A stretch of 64,000 nt of DNA from Mycobacterium shinjukuense (GTDB taxonomy: Bacteria; Actinomycetota; Actinomycetes; Mycobacteriales; Mycobacteriaceae). Shown piece after piece: positions 15,022 to 23,826 of the stretch (positions are counted from its first letter, which is position 1; every line of letters begins with the position of its first letter). A model generated the notes under the pieces. It made no database searches, was not told the origin of the DNA, and saw nothing but the letters and a program-made list of their open reading frames with translations. Made by a program: the position numbers and the translations under genes. The stretch covers positions 372,001-436,000 of the forward strand of contig NZ_AP022575.1 in NCBI RefSeq assembly GCF_010730055.1, read 5' to 3'.

Positions 15022-17358
15022 ATGTTGCACAGGATCGCTCGACTGGCCATCGCCGCACCACGGCGAATCATCGCAGGGGCGCTCCTCGTCCTGGTAGCCG
15101 CCGCGGTTTTCGGCATTCCCGTCGCCAAGAGCCTGTCTCCCGGCGGGTTCCAGGACCCGAACTCGGAGTCGGCCCGGGCCATCAAGGTGTTGACCGACAA
15201 ATTCGGGCAGAGCGGTCAGAAGATGCTGATCGTGGTCACGGCTGCGGCCGGTGCCGGCAGCGAACCGGCCCGCAGGGTCGGCACCGACATCGTCGAACAA
15301 CTGCTGGGGTCGCCGCTGGTGTACAACGTGACCTCGCCCTGGACCGCACCGCCGCCGGCATCCGCCGATCTGGTCAGCACCGACGGCAAGTCCGGGCTGA
15401 TCGTGGTCAACCTCAAGGGCGGCGAGAACGACGCCCAGAACAACGCCCGAACGCTGGCCGACGCGATCGTCCACGACCGCGACGGCGTCACCGTCCGCGC
15501 GGGTGGCTCGGCGATGCAGTACGCCCAGATCAACAAGCAGAACCAGGACGACCTGCTGGTGATGGAGATCATCGCGATTCCGCTGAGCTTCCTGGTGCTG
15601 GTCTGGGTGTTCGGCGGGCTGCTGGCGGCGGCGCTTCCGATGACGCTGGGCGCACTGGCCGTCGTCGGCTCCATGGCGGTGTTGCGACTGGTCACCTTCA
15701 CCACTGAGGTGTCGATCTTTGCGCTCAACCTCAGCACGGCGCTGGGTCTGGCGTTGGCCATCGACTACACGCTGCTGATCATCAGCCGCTATCGCGACGA
15801 GCTGGTCGAGGGCGGTGACCGCGACGAGGCACTGATCCGGACCATGGTCACGTCTGGTCGCACCGTGTTGTTTTCCGCGGTCACCGTGGCGTTGTCGATG
15901 GCGGCGACGGTGGCCTTCCCGATGTACTTCCTGAAGTCGTTCGCCTACGCCGGGGTGGCCACCGTGGCGTTCGTGGCGACCGCGTCGATCGTGATCACCC
16001 CGGCCGCCATCGTGCTGCTGGGCCCCCGGTTGGACGCGTGGGACGTGCGCCGGCTGGTGCGCCGGGTGCTGGGTCGCCCCGAACCCGGGCACAAACCGGT
16101 CGAGCGACTGTTCTGGTATCGGTCGTCGAAGCTGGTGATGCGCCGCTGGCTGCCGATCGGCCTGGCCGTGGTCGCGCTGTTGCTATTGCTCGGGCTGCCG
16201 TTCTTCTCGGTGAAGTGGGGTTTCCCGGACGACCGGGTGTTGCCGACGTCGGCGTCGTCACACCAGGTCGGTGACCGGCTGCGCAGCGGCTTCGGGCACG
16301 ATTCGGAGACGGCGGTGCCGGTCGTCATCCCGGACGCCGGTGGGCTGAGCCCGGCGGATCTGGACGACTATGCCGCCGCCCTGTCGCGGGTCGCCGACGT
16401 GTCGGCGGTGAGTGCCCCGGGTGGCACGTTCGTGGCTGGAAGCCGGGTGGGTCCGCCCGCCGGGGCCACCGGGTTGGCCGACGGCAGCGCGTTTTTGACC
16501 GTGAGCTCCGCGGCGCCGCTGTTTTCGGCGGCCTCCGACGCTCAGCTGCGGCGGCTGCACCAGGTGCCCGGCCCCGCCGGCCGGTCCGTGGTGATGGCCG
16601 GTGTGGCGCAGGTCAACCGCGACAGCGTGGACGCGGTGACGCACCGGCTGCCGTTGGTGCTGGGGCTGATGGCCGCCATCACATTCGTGTTGCTGTTCCT
16701 GCTCACCGGCAGCGTGGTGCTGCCGGTCAAGGCGCTGGCCTGTAATGTGCTCTCGCTGACCGCGGCATTCGGCGCGCTGGTGTGGATCTTCCAGGACGGC
16801 CATCTCGGCGCGTTGGGCACCACCCCGAGCGGGACGCTGGTGGCCAACATGCCGGTGCTGTTGTTCTGCATCGCATTCGGATTGTCGATGGATTACGAGG
16901 TGTTCTTGGTCTCCCGGATCCGCGAGTACTGGCTGGCCTCCGGAGCCGCCCGCCCGGCAACGCCAACCGCGGCCCAGGCGCACGCCGCCAACGACGAGAG
17001 TGTGGCGCTGGGCGTGGCCCGCACCGGCCGGGTGATCACCGCCGCCGCGTTGGTCATGTCGATGTCGTTTGCCGCGCTGATCGCCGCGCACGTGTCGTTC
17101 ATGCGGATGTTCGGCCTGGGCCTGACGCTGGCCGTGGCCGCCGATGCGACCCTGGTGCGGATGGTCTTGGTGCCCGCGTTCATGCACGTGATGGGCCGGT
17201 GGAACTGGTGGGCGCCCACGCCCTTGGTGTGGCTGCATGAGCGGTTCGGCCTCAGCGAAGCCATCGCTTCGGAGCGGGCCGCCACCACCGAGCCGGTAGG
17301 GATCACCGCCAGCGGTGAGGAGTGGCCGGTCCCCGCCTCGGTGACGCGCGATGGATGA
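15022..17358 (+). CDS. mmpL13: MmpL13, RND-family lipid transporter (single intact gene)
   Basis: The protein has 778 residues from the ATG at 15022, chosen over the GTG at 14998 because GGAGGGA lies 7 nt upstream. MmpL proteins use the proton gradient to export lipids across the inner membrane. TM1 (IIAGALLVLVAAAVFGIPVA) is followed by a periplasmic loop. Two MMPL domains each carry the Asp-Tyr proton-relay pair (LALAIDYTLLIISRYRDE and FGLSMDYEVFLVSRIREY). About 11 to 12 membrane segments are visible. The 3' end overlaps a TetR gene by 8 nt. In H37Rv this locus is split into mmpL13a and mmpL13b (Rv1145/Rv1146). Here one frame spans both. Confidence 0.93.
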   Translation: MLHRIARLAIAAPRRIIAGALLVLVAAAVFGIPVAKSLSPGGFQDPNSESARAIKVLTDKFGQSGQKMLIVVTAAAGAGSEPARRVGTDIVEQLLGSPLVYNVTSPWTAPPPASADLVSTDGKSGLIVVNLKGGENDAQNNARTLADAIVHDRDGVTVRAGGSAMQYAQINKQNQDDLLVMEIIAIPLSFLVLVWVFGGLLAAALPMTLGALAVVGSMAVLRLVTFTTEVSIFALNLSTALGLALAIDYTLLIISRYRDELVEGGDRDEALIRTMVTSGRTVLFSAVTVALSMAATVAFPMYFLKSFAYAGVATVAFVATASIVITPAAIVLLGPRLDAWDVRRLVRRVLGRPEPGHKPVERLFWYRSSKLVMRRWLPIGLAVVALLLLLGLPFFSVKWGFPDDRVLPTSASSHQVGDRLRSGFGHDSETAVPVVIPDAGGLSPADLDDYAAALSRVADVSAVSAPGGTFVAGSRVGPPAGATGLADGSAFLTVSSAAPLFSAASDAQLRRLHQVPGPAGRSVVMAGVAQVNRDSVDAVTHRLPLVLGLMAAITFVLLFLLTGSVVLPVKALACNVLSLTAAFGALVWIFQDGHLGALGTTPSGTLVANMPVLLFCIAFGLSMDYEVFLVSRIREYWLASGAARPATPTAAQAHAANDESVALGVARTGRVITAAALVMSMSFAALIAAHVSFMRMFGLGLTLAVAADATLVRMVLVPAFMHVMGRWNWWAPTPLVWLHERFGLSEAIASERAATTEPVGITASGEEWPVPASVTRDG

Positions 17359-18097
17359 CGTGTCGGCCGGCGGCCTGCGCCGCCCACGTGCGCCCCGCGG
17401 GTCGGGTGATCGGCTCCGCCAGGAAATCCTGGACGCCGCCACCGAGCTGCTGCTCGCCACCGGGCAAGCCAGGGCGGTGTCGATCCGGTCGGTGGCGCAA
17501 CGCGTCGGGGTCACACCACCGGCGATCTATCTGCACTTCGAGGACAAAAATGCGCTCCTGGACGCGGTGTGCGCCCGCTACCTAGAAAGGCTCGACTGCG
17601 AAATGCAACGGGCCGCCCTCGGGCAACCCCGCACCGTGGACGTGCTGCGCGCCCAGGGCCTGGCATACGTACGGTTCGCGCTGCAGACCCCCGAGCTGTA
17701 TCGGCTGGCCACCATGGGTGAGTGGCGATCCGGGAGCCGTGTGGATATCGCCCTGGACAGCTCGGCGTTCCAACACCTGCGCGCTTCCGTGCAGACGCTG
17801 ATGGACGAGGGCGTCTACCGCGCCGCCGATCCGACCACCCTCGCCCTGGAGCTGTGGACCGCGGCCCACGGTGTGGCGGCCCTGCTCATCACCAAGCCGC
17901 ATCTGCCGTTCGGCGATGTCGATGCGTTCGCCGACCGGGTGTTGGGCGCAGTGCTGTGCGGCCACCTGGTGGCCGGGCTGGTTGGCGGGGACGCGACAGC
18001 CGGGCGGCTGGCGGACTGGGTGCTGGCACGTCGCCCAGCACAAAGACCGGGCCCGGTGGAAGAATCGCGGGGTCCGTTGGAACAATCACCGGTATGA
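17351..18097 (+). CDS. TetR/AcrR family transcriptional regulator
   Basis: The protein has 248 residues from the ATG at 17351, overlapping the mmpL13 stop by 8 nt. The N-terminal helix-turn-helix reads EILDAATELLLATGQARAVS, then IRSVAQRVGVTPPAIYLHF and DKNALLDAV. The C-terminal ligand domain is of the common TetR type (LWTAAHGVAALLITKP). Being translationally coupled to the transporter, it probably represses the mmpL13 operon. The palindrome at 14808-14819 or the tandem repeat at 14947-14974 are candidate targets. Confidence 0.9.
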   Translation: MDDVSAGGLRRPRAPRGSGDRLRQEILDAATELLLATGQARAVSIRSVAQRVGVTPPAIYLHFEDKNALLDAVCARYLERLDCEMQRAALGQPRTVDVLRAQGLAYVRFALQTPELYRLATMGEWRSGSRVDIALDSSAFQHLRASVQTLMDEGVYRAADPTTLALELWTAAHGVAALLITKPHLPFGDVDAFADRVLGAVLCGHLVAGLVGGDATAGRLADWVLARRPAQRPGPVEESRGPLEQSPV

Positions 18098-18741
18098 CGC
18101 CCACGGCGGTCCCGGCGTCCGGGGTCGACCACCCATTCTTCGCCCGGATCTGGCCTGTCGTCGCCGCCCACGAGGTGGATGCGCTACGCAGGCTTCGCCG
18201 AGAGAACCTGGCGGGCTTGTCGGGGCGGGTGTTGGAGGTAGGTGCCGGCGTCGGGACGAACTTCCCCCGCTACCCATCGACGGTGGCCCAGGTCGTTGCC
18301 GTGGAGCCCGAGCCCCGGCTGGCCGCAAAAGCCCGCCGGGCCGCCGCCGGCGCACCGGTTCCCATCGTGGTGACCGGCGACATGGTCGAGGAGATCGCCG
18401 GGGAGGAGGTATTCGACGCGGTGGTCTGTTCGCTGGTGCTGTGCTCGGTGAGCGATCCCGGCAGCGTGCTGCGGCGCCTGCATTCGGTGCTGCGGCCGGG
18501 TGGGCAGCTGCGCTACCTCGAGCATGTGGCCAGTGCCGGCGCCCGGGGCCTATTGCAGCAGCTGGTCGACGCGACGATCTGGCCACGGGTGGCGGGCAAC
18601 TGCCACACCCATCGCGATACCGAACGCGCGATCGTCGACGCCGGATTCGAGATCGAAACCGCCCGTCGCGAATGGACGTTGCCGGCGTGGGTGCCGCTGC
18701 CGCATTCGGAGCTGGTCGTGGGCCGCGCGCGCAGGCCCTAG
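18094..18741 (+). CDS. Class I SAM-dependent methyltransferase (Rv1147 family)
   Basis: The protein has 215 residues from the ATG at 18094, overlapping the TetR stop (ATGA). The SAM-binding motif I is VLEVGAGVGTNFPRYP, motif II VAVEPEPRLAAKA, and the post-I region FDAVVCSLVLCSVSDPGS followed by LRPGGQLRYLEHV. It resembles methyltransferase-like 7 and UbiE-type enzymes. The substrate is unknown, but linkage to mmpL13 and TetR suggests an envelope or xenobiotic lipid. It is syntenic with Rv1147. Confidence 0.9.
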   Translation: MTPTAVPASGVDHPFFARIWPVVAAHEVDALRRLRRENLAGLSGRVLEVGAGVGTNFPRYPSTVAQVVAVEPEPRLAAKARRAAAGAPVPIVVTGDMVEEIAGEEVFDAVVCSLVLCSVSDPGSVLRRLHSVLRPGGQLRYLEHVASAGARGLLQQLVDATIWPRVAGNCHTHRDTERAIVDAGFEIETARREWTLPAWVPLPHSELVVGRARRP

Positions 18742-18765
18742 GGGCGTGGGCCCACCGCTGGCCGA

Positions 18766-19479
18766 CTACTTCAGCAGGGCCGGCAACCGCTGCAGCAACC
18801 CGGGCAACGCTTGGCTGGCGGACTGGCGCACGCACAGCGTCGCGCTTGCCGACAGCGGGGTGGGCTCGGGATTGACCTCGATCACCGCCGTGCCGCGCGC
18901 CAGCGCCAGCTCGGGCAGCCCGGCGGCCGGGTAGACGATCGCGGAGGTCCCGACCACCACCATCGCGTCGGCGGCCTCGGTTGCCTGCACGGCGTGCCGC
19001 CACGGTTCATCGGGCAGCGGTTCACCGAACCACACGATGCCGGGGCGGATCAGCCCGCCGCAGCCGCACACCGGTGGCGGCACCTCGATCGCGGGTTCGG
19101 TCATCACCGGCAGCGGGTCGTTGTAGGGCACACCGCAACGCGCACAACGGAATTCGAAAAGACTGCCGTGCAGGTGATGGACCGGGGCGCTGCCGGCGCG
19201 CTCATGTAGGTCGTCCACGTTCTGGGTGATGACGCTGACCTCAACGTGCTGCTGCCAGGCGGCGATCGCCCGGTGCCCGGCGTTGGGCTGCACCCCGGCG
19301 ACCAGGTAGTGGCGCCACAGGTACCATCCCCAGACGCGCTCGGGGTTGCGCAGCCACCCCTGCGTGCTGGACAGCTCGTAGGGGTCGAAACGGGCCCACA
19401 ACCCGTTCTTGTCGTCGCGGAACGTCGGCACGCCGCTCTCCGCGGAGATCCCCGCGCCGCTGAGCACCGCCACTCGCAT
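18766..19479 (-). CDS. Sirtuin, NAD-dependent protein deacylase (Rv1151c)
   Basis: The protein has 237 residues from the ATG at 19479, the length of Rv1151c. It removes acyl groups from lysines using NAD. Motifs are VLSGAGISAESGVPTFRDD (NAD site), ITQNVDDLHERAG, the catalytic His in VHHLHGS, the zinc cysteines in CARCGVPYND and VCGCGG, and VVGTSAIVYPAA. A TATGTT box 6 nt before the ATG suggests a leaderless transcript. It is divergent from the GntR gene with only 37 bp between the starts. Confidence 0.95.
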   Translation of the reverse strand: MRVAVLSGAGISAESGVPTFRDDKNGLWARFDPYELSSTQGWLRNPERVWGWYLWRHYLVAGVQPNAGHRAIAAWQQHVEVSVITQNVDDLHERAGSAPVHHLHGSLFEFRCARCGVPYNDPLPVMTEPAIEVPPPVCGCGGLIRPGIVWFGEPLPDEPWRHAVQATEAADAMVVVGTSAIVYPAAGLPELALARGTAVIEVNPEPTPLSASATLCVRQSASQALPGLLQRLPALLK

Positions 19480-19485
19480 GCCACA

Positions 19486-19510
19486 AACATAGCCGGGCTT
19501 GGTAGATACT
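19486..19510. promoter_or_regulatory. Divergent promoters for the sirtuin and GntR genes, both leaderless-type
   Basis: On the minus strand TATGTT (19486-19491) is spaced 6 nt from the sirtuin ATG. On the plus strand TAGATACT (19503-19510, core GATACT) is spaced 6 nt from the GntR GTG. Both fit the mycobacterial pattern in which transcription starts on the first base of the start codon. The short shared region would let GntR control both genes. Confidence 0.5.
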
Positions 19511-19516
19511 AGGTAC

Positions 19517-19882
19517 GTGGAGCTGCGCGACTGGTTACGGATCGACGTGAAGGCGGGCAAGCCGCTGTTCGACCAGCTCAGAACCCAGGTGATCGACGGC
19601 GTCCGAGCCGGTGCCCTGCCGCCGGGTACCCGGCTGCCGACGGTGCGCGACCTGGCCGGTCAGCTTGGCGTGGCCGCCAACACCGTGGCCCGCGCGTATC
19701 GAGAGCTGGAGTCGGCGGCCATCGTCGAAACGCGTGGACGCTTCGGCACTTTCATCTCCCGCTTCGACCCGACCGACGCCGCGATGGCGGCCGCGGCCAA
19801 GGAATACGTCGAAGTGGCCCGGGCGTTGGGGCTGACCAAGTCCGACGCGATGCGTTACCTCACGAACGTGCCGGACGACTGA
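19517..19882 (+). CDS. GntR family regulator, YtrA subfamily (Rv1152)
   Basis: The protein has 121 residues from the GTG at 19517, matching the Rv1152 length. The N-terminal winged helix is clear: LFDQLRTQVIDGVRAGALPP, GTRLPTVRDLAGQLGVAANT and VARAYRELESAAIVETRGR. The short C-terminal helix pair (AKEYVEVARALGLTKSDAMRY) is typical of the YtrA type, which lacks a large ligand domain. It is probably autoregulated and may control the divergent sirtuin. Confidence 0.93.
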   Translation: MELRDWLRIDVKAGKPLFDQLRTQVIDGVRAGALPPGTRLPTVRDLAGQLGVAANTVARAYRELESAAIVETRGRFGTFISRFDPTDAAMAAAAKEYVEVARALGLTKSDAMRYLTNVPDD

Positions 19883-19918
19883 ACTCCAGCGGCGTGATAC
19901 GCGCGCGCAGCGAGGGAT

Positions 19919-20440
19919 TCATCGCAACACCCTGTTCAGCGTGCGCAGGTTGCGGGTTGTGGTCGAAGACTTGTAGCGCCTCTTTCCCATCGTTTGGCCC
20001 AGGGTGCTATCGAGTGTGCCGCCCTTGGGTACCTGCCAGTAGATGACCCGGTCACCGCGGCTGATCCGCTCGTTCGGGCCGGCATCGGCGGCCAGCGCGG
20101 AAAGCTCGTCGAGCACGGCGGCGTCGGCGACGAACGTGACGTACGACTGGTATCCGTCGACCTCGCGGTCAAACGGGTACGCCTCGACGATGGCGTGCAC
20201 CGTCTCGATGTCGTAGGCCAACACCCACGCCTCGTAGCCGAATCTCTCGCGCAACGTGGCTTCCGCCGTCGCGCGCACCGCCGCGACATCGGCGGGCGAC
20301 TCCAGCACCACATTGCCGCTGGCCAAGATGGTGCGTACCTTGCTGAATCCGGCGTCGGTGAAGGCGGCGGCCACCTCGGCCATGGTGAGGTTGACGCCGC
20401 CCACGTTGACGCCGCGCAGAAACGCCGCGTAGCGGGTCAT
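19919..20440 (-). CDS. DUF1697 family protein
   Basis: The protein has 173 residues from the ATG at 20440. The DUF1697 start signature MTRYAAFLRGVNVGGVNLTM is followed by AFTDAGFSKVRTILASGNVV and the C-terminal YWQVPKGGTLDSTLGQTMGK and TTTRNLRTLNRV. The family is widespread and cytosolic, with no established biochemical function. It lies between convergent and divergent small genes and shows no damage. Confidence 0.9.
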   Translation of the reverse strand: MTRYAAFLRGVNVGGVNLTMAEVAAAFTDAGFSKVRTILASGNVVLESPADVAAVRATAEATLRERFGYEAWVLAYDIETVHAIVEAYPFDREVDGYQSYVTFVADAAVLDELSALAADAGPNERISRGDRVIYWQVPKGGTLDSTLGQTMGKRRYKSSTTTRNLRTLNRVLR

Positions 20441-20486
20441 GCTCCGATCTCACCAGGCCGCCCGGGTGCGACGTAGGCTTTTCGGC

Positions 20487-20930
20487 ATGGGACGCCAAGT
20501 CTTCGACGACAAGCTGTTGGCCGTGATCAGCGGGAACTCCATCGGCGTGCTGGCCACCATCAAACGTGACGGGCGTCCCCAGCTGTCCAACGTGCAGTAT
20601 CACTTCGACCCGCGCACATCGGTGATCCAGGTGTCGATCGCCGAGCCCCGGGCCAAGACCCGCAACCTGCGACGCGATCCGCGCGCGTCGATCCTGGTCG
20701 ACGCCGATGACGGGTGGTCGTATGCCGTCGCCGAGGGCACCGCCGAACTGACCCCTCCCGCGGCCGCACCCGATGACGACACCGTGGAGGCGCTGATTGC
20801 CTTGTATCGCAACATCGCCGGCGAGCATCCGGACTGGGAGGAATACCGACAGGCGATGGTCACCGATCGGCGGGTGCTGCTCACCCTGCCGATCTCGCAC
20901 GTCTACGGCCTGCCCCCGGGCATGCGGTGA
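20487..20930 (+). CDS. Pyridoxamine 5'-phosphate oxidase-like FMN/F420-binding split-barrel protein (Rv1155)
   Basis: The protein has 147 residues from the ATG at 20487, the length of Rv1155. It is a split beta-barrel flavin/deazaflavin protein: GVLATIKRDGRPQLSNVQYH, SIAEPRAKTRNLRRDPRASI and DGWSYAVAEGTAELT. Rv1155 binds F420, so this is probably an F420-dependent reductase rather than a true PNP oxidase. A TAGGCT box (20474-20479) lies 7 nt upstream of the ATG and no ribosome site is seen, so the mRNA is probably leaderless. Confidence 0.93.
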   Translation: MGRQVFDDKLLAVISGNSIGVLATIKRDGRPQLSNVQYHFDPRTSVIQVSIAEPRAKTRNLRRDPRASILVDADDGWSYAVAEGTAELTPPAAAPDDDTVEALIALYRNIAGEHPDWEEYRQAMVTDRRVLLTLPISHVYGLPPGMR

Positions 20931-20949
20931 CCAGGCTAGGCTGCCCAGT

Positions 20950-21123
20950 ATGGCTGAATCGAACTCCCCGGCCGAGGAGACCAAGCGCAAGTTCCGGGAA
21001 GCTCTGGACCGCAAGATGGCGAAGTCGTCGGGGAAATCGGATCACAAGGATGGCGGCGACAAGCCTTCGCGGGCGCACGGGCCGGCGGAGAGCCGCCGGG
21101 AATTCCGCCGCAAAAGCGGCTAG
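20950..21123 (+). CDS. DUF5302 small charged protein
   Basis: The protein has 57 residues from the ATG at 20950. It is very rich in Lys, Arg, Glu and Ser (ETKRKFREALDRKMAKSSGK, ESRREFRRKSG) and probably disordered. It matches the actinobacterial DUF5302 family, which occurs next to Rv1155 homologues. A TAGGCT box at 20937-20942 lies 7 nt upstream, indicating a leaderless start. The function is unknown. Confidence 0.85.
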   Translation: MAESNSPAEETKRKFREALDRKMAKSSGKSDHKDGGDKPSRAHGPAESRREFRRKSG

Positions 21124-21236
21124 CGGAGCCTGAGAGTCGTTGCCGACAACTCGGGTTGGCCGGCCTGGGCGCCGCTGGGGCGGGGCGCGCGGACGCCGTC
21201 CCCGCCGGGCCATCGGGGCGGCTCTAGACTGGGTGG

Positions 21237-21830
21237 GTGCCAACACTGCAACTCGTCCAAGACCCGGCCGCCGACGCGTTGTTGGAATCCAACCCGTTTG
21301 CGCTGCTGGTGGGTATGTTGCTCGACCAGCAGGTGCCGATGGAAACCGCGTTCGCGGGACCCAAGAAGATCGCCGATCGGATGGGCGGCTTCGACGCGGC
21401 GGCGATCGCCGACTACGACCCCGACAAGTTCGCCGCGCTGTGCTCGGAAAAGCCTGCGATACACCGGTTTCCGGGGTCGATGGCCAAGCGCATCCAGGCG
21501 CTCGCGCGGATCATCGTGGACCGGTACGACGGGGATGCGGCCGCGATGTGGACGGCCGGTGAACCCGACGGCAAGGAGTTGCTGCGGCGACTTCGGGGGC
21601 TGCCCGGCTTTGGCGAGCAGAAGGCCCAGATCTTCCTTGCGCTGCTCGGTAAGCAGTACGGCGTGACGCCACCGGGCTGGCGAGCGGCGGCCGGGAAATT
21701 CGGCCAGCCGGGCACGTGCATCTCGGTCGCCGATATCGTCGACGCCCGTTCGCTGGGGCAGGTGCGGTCGCACAAGAGGCAGATGAAGGCAGCGGCCATG
21801 GGGAAAGCCAAGGGAAAGGCGGCACCGTGA
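21237..21830 (+). CDS. HhH-GPD base excision repair family protein (Rv1156)
   Basis: The protein has 197 residues from the GTG at 21237, with a TAGACT -10 box at 21225-21230, 7 nt upstream of a start that lacks a ribosome site. Recognisable parts are MLLDQQVPMETAFAGPKKIA near the N-terminus and the helix-hairpin-helix LLRRLRGLPGFGEQKAQIFL. The usual catalytic Asp of glycosylases is not obvious, so the activity is uncertain. It is followed by a small DUF1059 gene overlapping by 4 nt. Confidence 0.9.
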   Translation: MPTLQLVQDPAADALLESNPFALLVGMLLDQQVPMETAFAGPKKIADRMGGFDAAAIADYDPDKFAALCSEKPAIHRFPGSMAKRIQALARIIVDRYDGDAAAMWTAGEPDGKELLRRLRGLPGFGEQKAQIFLALLGKQYGVTPPGWRAAAGKFGQPGTCISVADIVDARSLGQVRSHKRQMKAAAMGKAKGKAAP

Positions 21831-21973
21831 AGACACACATCACCTGTCCGTGCGGCGAGGCCATCGTCGGCAAGGACGAAGACGAGCTGGTTGAGCTGAC
21901 CCAGGCCCACCTTGCCGACGTTCACCCGGGCCTGGAGTACGACCGCGACGCGATCCTGTTCATGGCCTACTGA
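21827..21973 (+). CDS. DUF1059 small protein
   Basis: The protein has 48 residues from a GTG overlapping the previous stop (GTGA), so it is probably translationally coupled. Its CPCG motif (TCPCGEAIVGKDEDELVELT) and AHLADVHPG histidines suggest a metal site, as in the DUF1059 family. The function is unknown. It is syntenic with the small gene after Rv1156. Confidence 0.85.
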   Translation: MKTHITCPCGEAIVGKDEDELVELTQAHLADVHPGLEYDRDAILFMAY

Positions 21974-21977
21974 GCCG

Positions 21978-22901
21978 TCAGGGCACCACCGTCGAGCCGA
22001 TGGTGGGCATGAACTGGCATTGCCGGTCCTTGGTGGTGACCTGCCCGAAGATCGTTGACATGATGCTGCCCGAGCCGGTGTCGACGATCGCCGTCAACGT
22101 CGTGGGCCCGTCGGGGTTGATGTCGGCGCGCGGGCGCAGCGTGGCGCTGCCGGATCTGCCGGTGGTCAGGTTCACCCAGGTGACATTCAGCGGCAGCCGC
22201 TGCACCTCCGCGGGCCCGGGGGTGCCGACCGCGGTGAACACGTAGGCGGTCTGGCCGGGCCCGGGTCCGGGGGCCGGGATCGTGGCCGGGCCCGCCACCG
22301 ACAGCGCCGTGGCGATCGAGTTGGCGCCGTCCCCCAGGCAGTTGGGACCGATGGCGGGGTAGATGAAGTCTTGCGTGGGTGGGGCGTCCGGACCGAAACC
22401 CGGGGCGGCCGCCGGGGCTGGCGCCGGTGCCGCGACGGGGCCGGGTGCCGGGGCGGCCGCCGGCGGGCCGGCCGTCGGTTCCGCGACGGGGCCGGGGCCG
22501 GCGGCGTGGGCCGGATCGACCCCGGTCGGCAGGTGCGCCTGCATGCCGGGCTGCACACCCAACGGCGGCAGGTGCGGAACCGTGTCGGCGGCGGTGGATG
22601 GGTCGGCGACGAACTGGTTCACCGACGAGGCGACGGTCTTGGACTCGGCGGGGACCGCGGGGTTGTGCGCGAACGCCTGGGCGGCGGCCATCAGCAGCCG
22701 GGTCGCCTGCGCGGGGTCGCCGGCCGCCTGCTGAATGATGGGACTCAACTGGGCTAACGCCGGCAGCCCCGGCAGCTGTTGGGTGGGGTCGGGCGGCGGT
22801 GTCGCCGGGTCGGCTGCCGCGTTCGGACACATCACGAACGCGGCAGCCGAGGTGACGGCGACGGCAACCAGGCCTCGGTACAGACGCCACGTGCTTGCCA
22901 C
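21978..22901 (-). CDS. Secreted Ala/Pro-rich protein (Rv1157c family)
   Basis: The protein has 307 residues from a GTG at 22901. An N-terminal signal peptide (LYRGLVAVAVTSAAAFVMCP, then NAAADP cleavage context) predicts Sec export. A helical part (PALAQLSPIIQQAAGDPAQA) is followed by a long Ala-Pro-Gly linker (~residues 125-170). A C-terminal beta-rich domain has two Cys (GPNCLGDG, DRQCQFMP) that may form a disulfide. It lies next to a second Ala/Pro-rich secreted protein, as in H37Rv. The function is unknown, and the linker makes its length variable between species. Confidence 0.9.
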   Translation of the reverse strand: MASTWRLYRGLVAVAVTSAAAFVMCPNAAADPATPPPDPTQQLPGLPALAQLSPIIQQAAGDPAQATRLLMAAAQAFAHNPAVPAESKTVASSVNQFVADPSTAADTVPHLPPLGVQPGMQAHLPTGVDPAHAAGPGPVAEPTAGPPAAAPAPGPVAAPAPAPAAAPGFGPDAPPTQDFIYPAIGPNCLGDGANSIATALSVAGPATIPAPGPGPGQTAYVFTAVGTPGPAEVQRLPLNVTWVNLTTGRSGSATLRPRADINPDGPTTLTAIVDTGSGSIMSTIFGQVTTKDRQCQFMPTIGSTVVP

Positions 22902-22947
22902 GGTGTTCTCCCGGTCTTGGATGGGCGGTCGGCCGTCTCACCGAGGC

Positions 22948-23652
22948 TCAAGGCAGCGCGGCGAGCAAGGTCTGCGGCTGGTTGGACGGTGCGGCCGGGG
23001 CGGGGGTCCCAGCGCCTGGCAATCCCGGAATGACGCCCGATGTCAGCGCCGGCAGCGTCGCCTGGGCGAGCCCGGGAATCGCCTGCGCCAATCCGGGAAG
23101 CGCCGCCGTCGGCGCCGCGGGAGCCGCCGGTGTGGTGATGCCCGGGATCGGTGTGTTCACCCCGGGAATGGCCGGAACCGTCGCGGGCGCGGGTTCGGCT
23201 GCCGCCGGTGCGGTGATGCCCGGGATCGGCGTGTTCACCCCGGGAATGGCCGGAACCGCCGCGGGCGCGGGCGCCGCCGGCGCCGCCGGCGCGGTGATCC
23301 CCGGGATGGGCGTGGTCACCCCCGGAATGGCCGGGTTCACCGCCGGCGCGGTGGCCGGTGCGGCGGGGACGGCCGGGGTCAGCCCGGGAAGGATCGAGGT
23401 TGCCCCGGCCACGGCCGGCGCCGGGTCCGGCGATCGGGGGGCGCTGACCGGCGGGGTAGCGCCGAGAGCCGTCGCCAGGTTTTGCAGGATCTGCGGCGCG
23501 TTGGCCGCCGAACTGATCAGCTGCTGAGGAATGTTGGGGGCGGGCGCCGGCGCCGGACCCGGGTCCGCGTGGGCGATACCGCCCGTCAGCAGTGCGGCGG
23601 ACGAACCGACCAGAATGGCGGCGGCGCGTACGTACGTCCAGATGGTTGGCAT
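22948..23652 (-). CDS. Secreted Ala/Pro-rich repeat protein (Rv1158c family)
   Basis: The protein has 234 residues from the ATG at 23652. It has a signal peptide (YVRAAAILVGSSAALLTGGI, cleavage near AHADP). The mature part is almost all Ala, Pro and Gly. It holds three imperfect repeats of the pattern PAIPGVxTPIPGITAPAA (about residues 105-170), encoded by matching DNA repeats around 23130-23340. The repeat number could vary by slippage. It probably shares the envelope location of its neighbour. The function is unknown. Confidence 0.88.
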   Translation of the reverse strand: MPTIWTYVRAAAILVGSSAALLTGGIAHADPGPAPAPAPNIPQQLISSAANAPQILQNLATALGATPPVSAPRSPDPAPAVAGATSILPGLTPAVPAAPATAPAVNPAIPGVTTPIPGITAPAAPAAPAPAAVPAIPGVNTPIPGITAPAAAEPAPATVPAIPGVNTPIPGITTPAAPAAPTAALPGLAQAIPGLAQATLPALTSGVIPGLPGAGTPAPAAPSNQPQTLLAALP

Positions 23653-23826
23653 GACTCTCCCTGGTTGAAGGTGACAGGTCCCGAGGCCGAAGCTATCGCG
23701 GTACAAATGTGACTCAAGTGACACGTGTGGCATTTATGCGATCGTTACGGAGCCGAGCGGTCGCGGTGACCGGGCACCCGACGTGGTGTCCGCGGCGTCG
23801 CTAAAGTCGGGCGCATAGACACCAGC

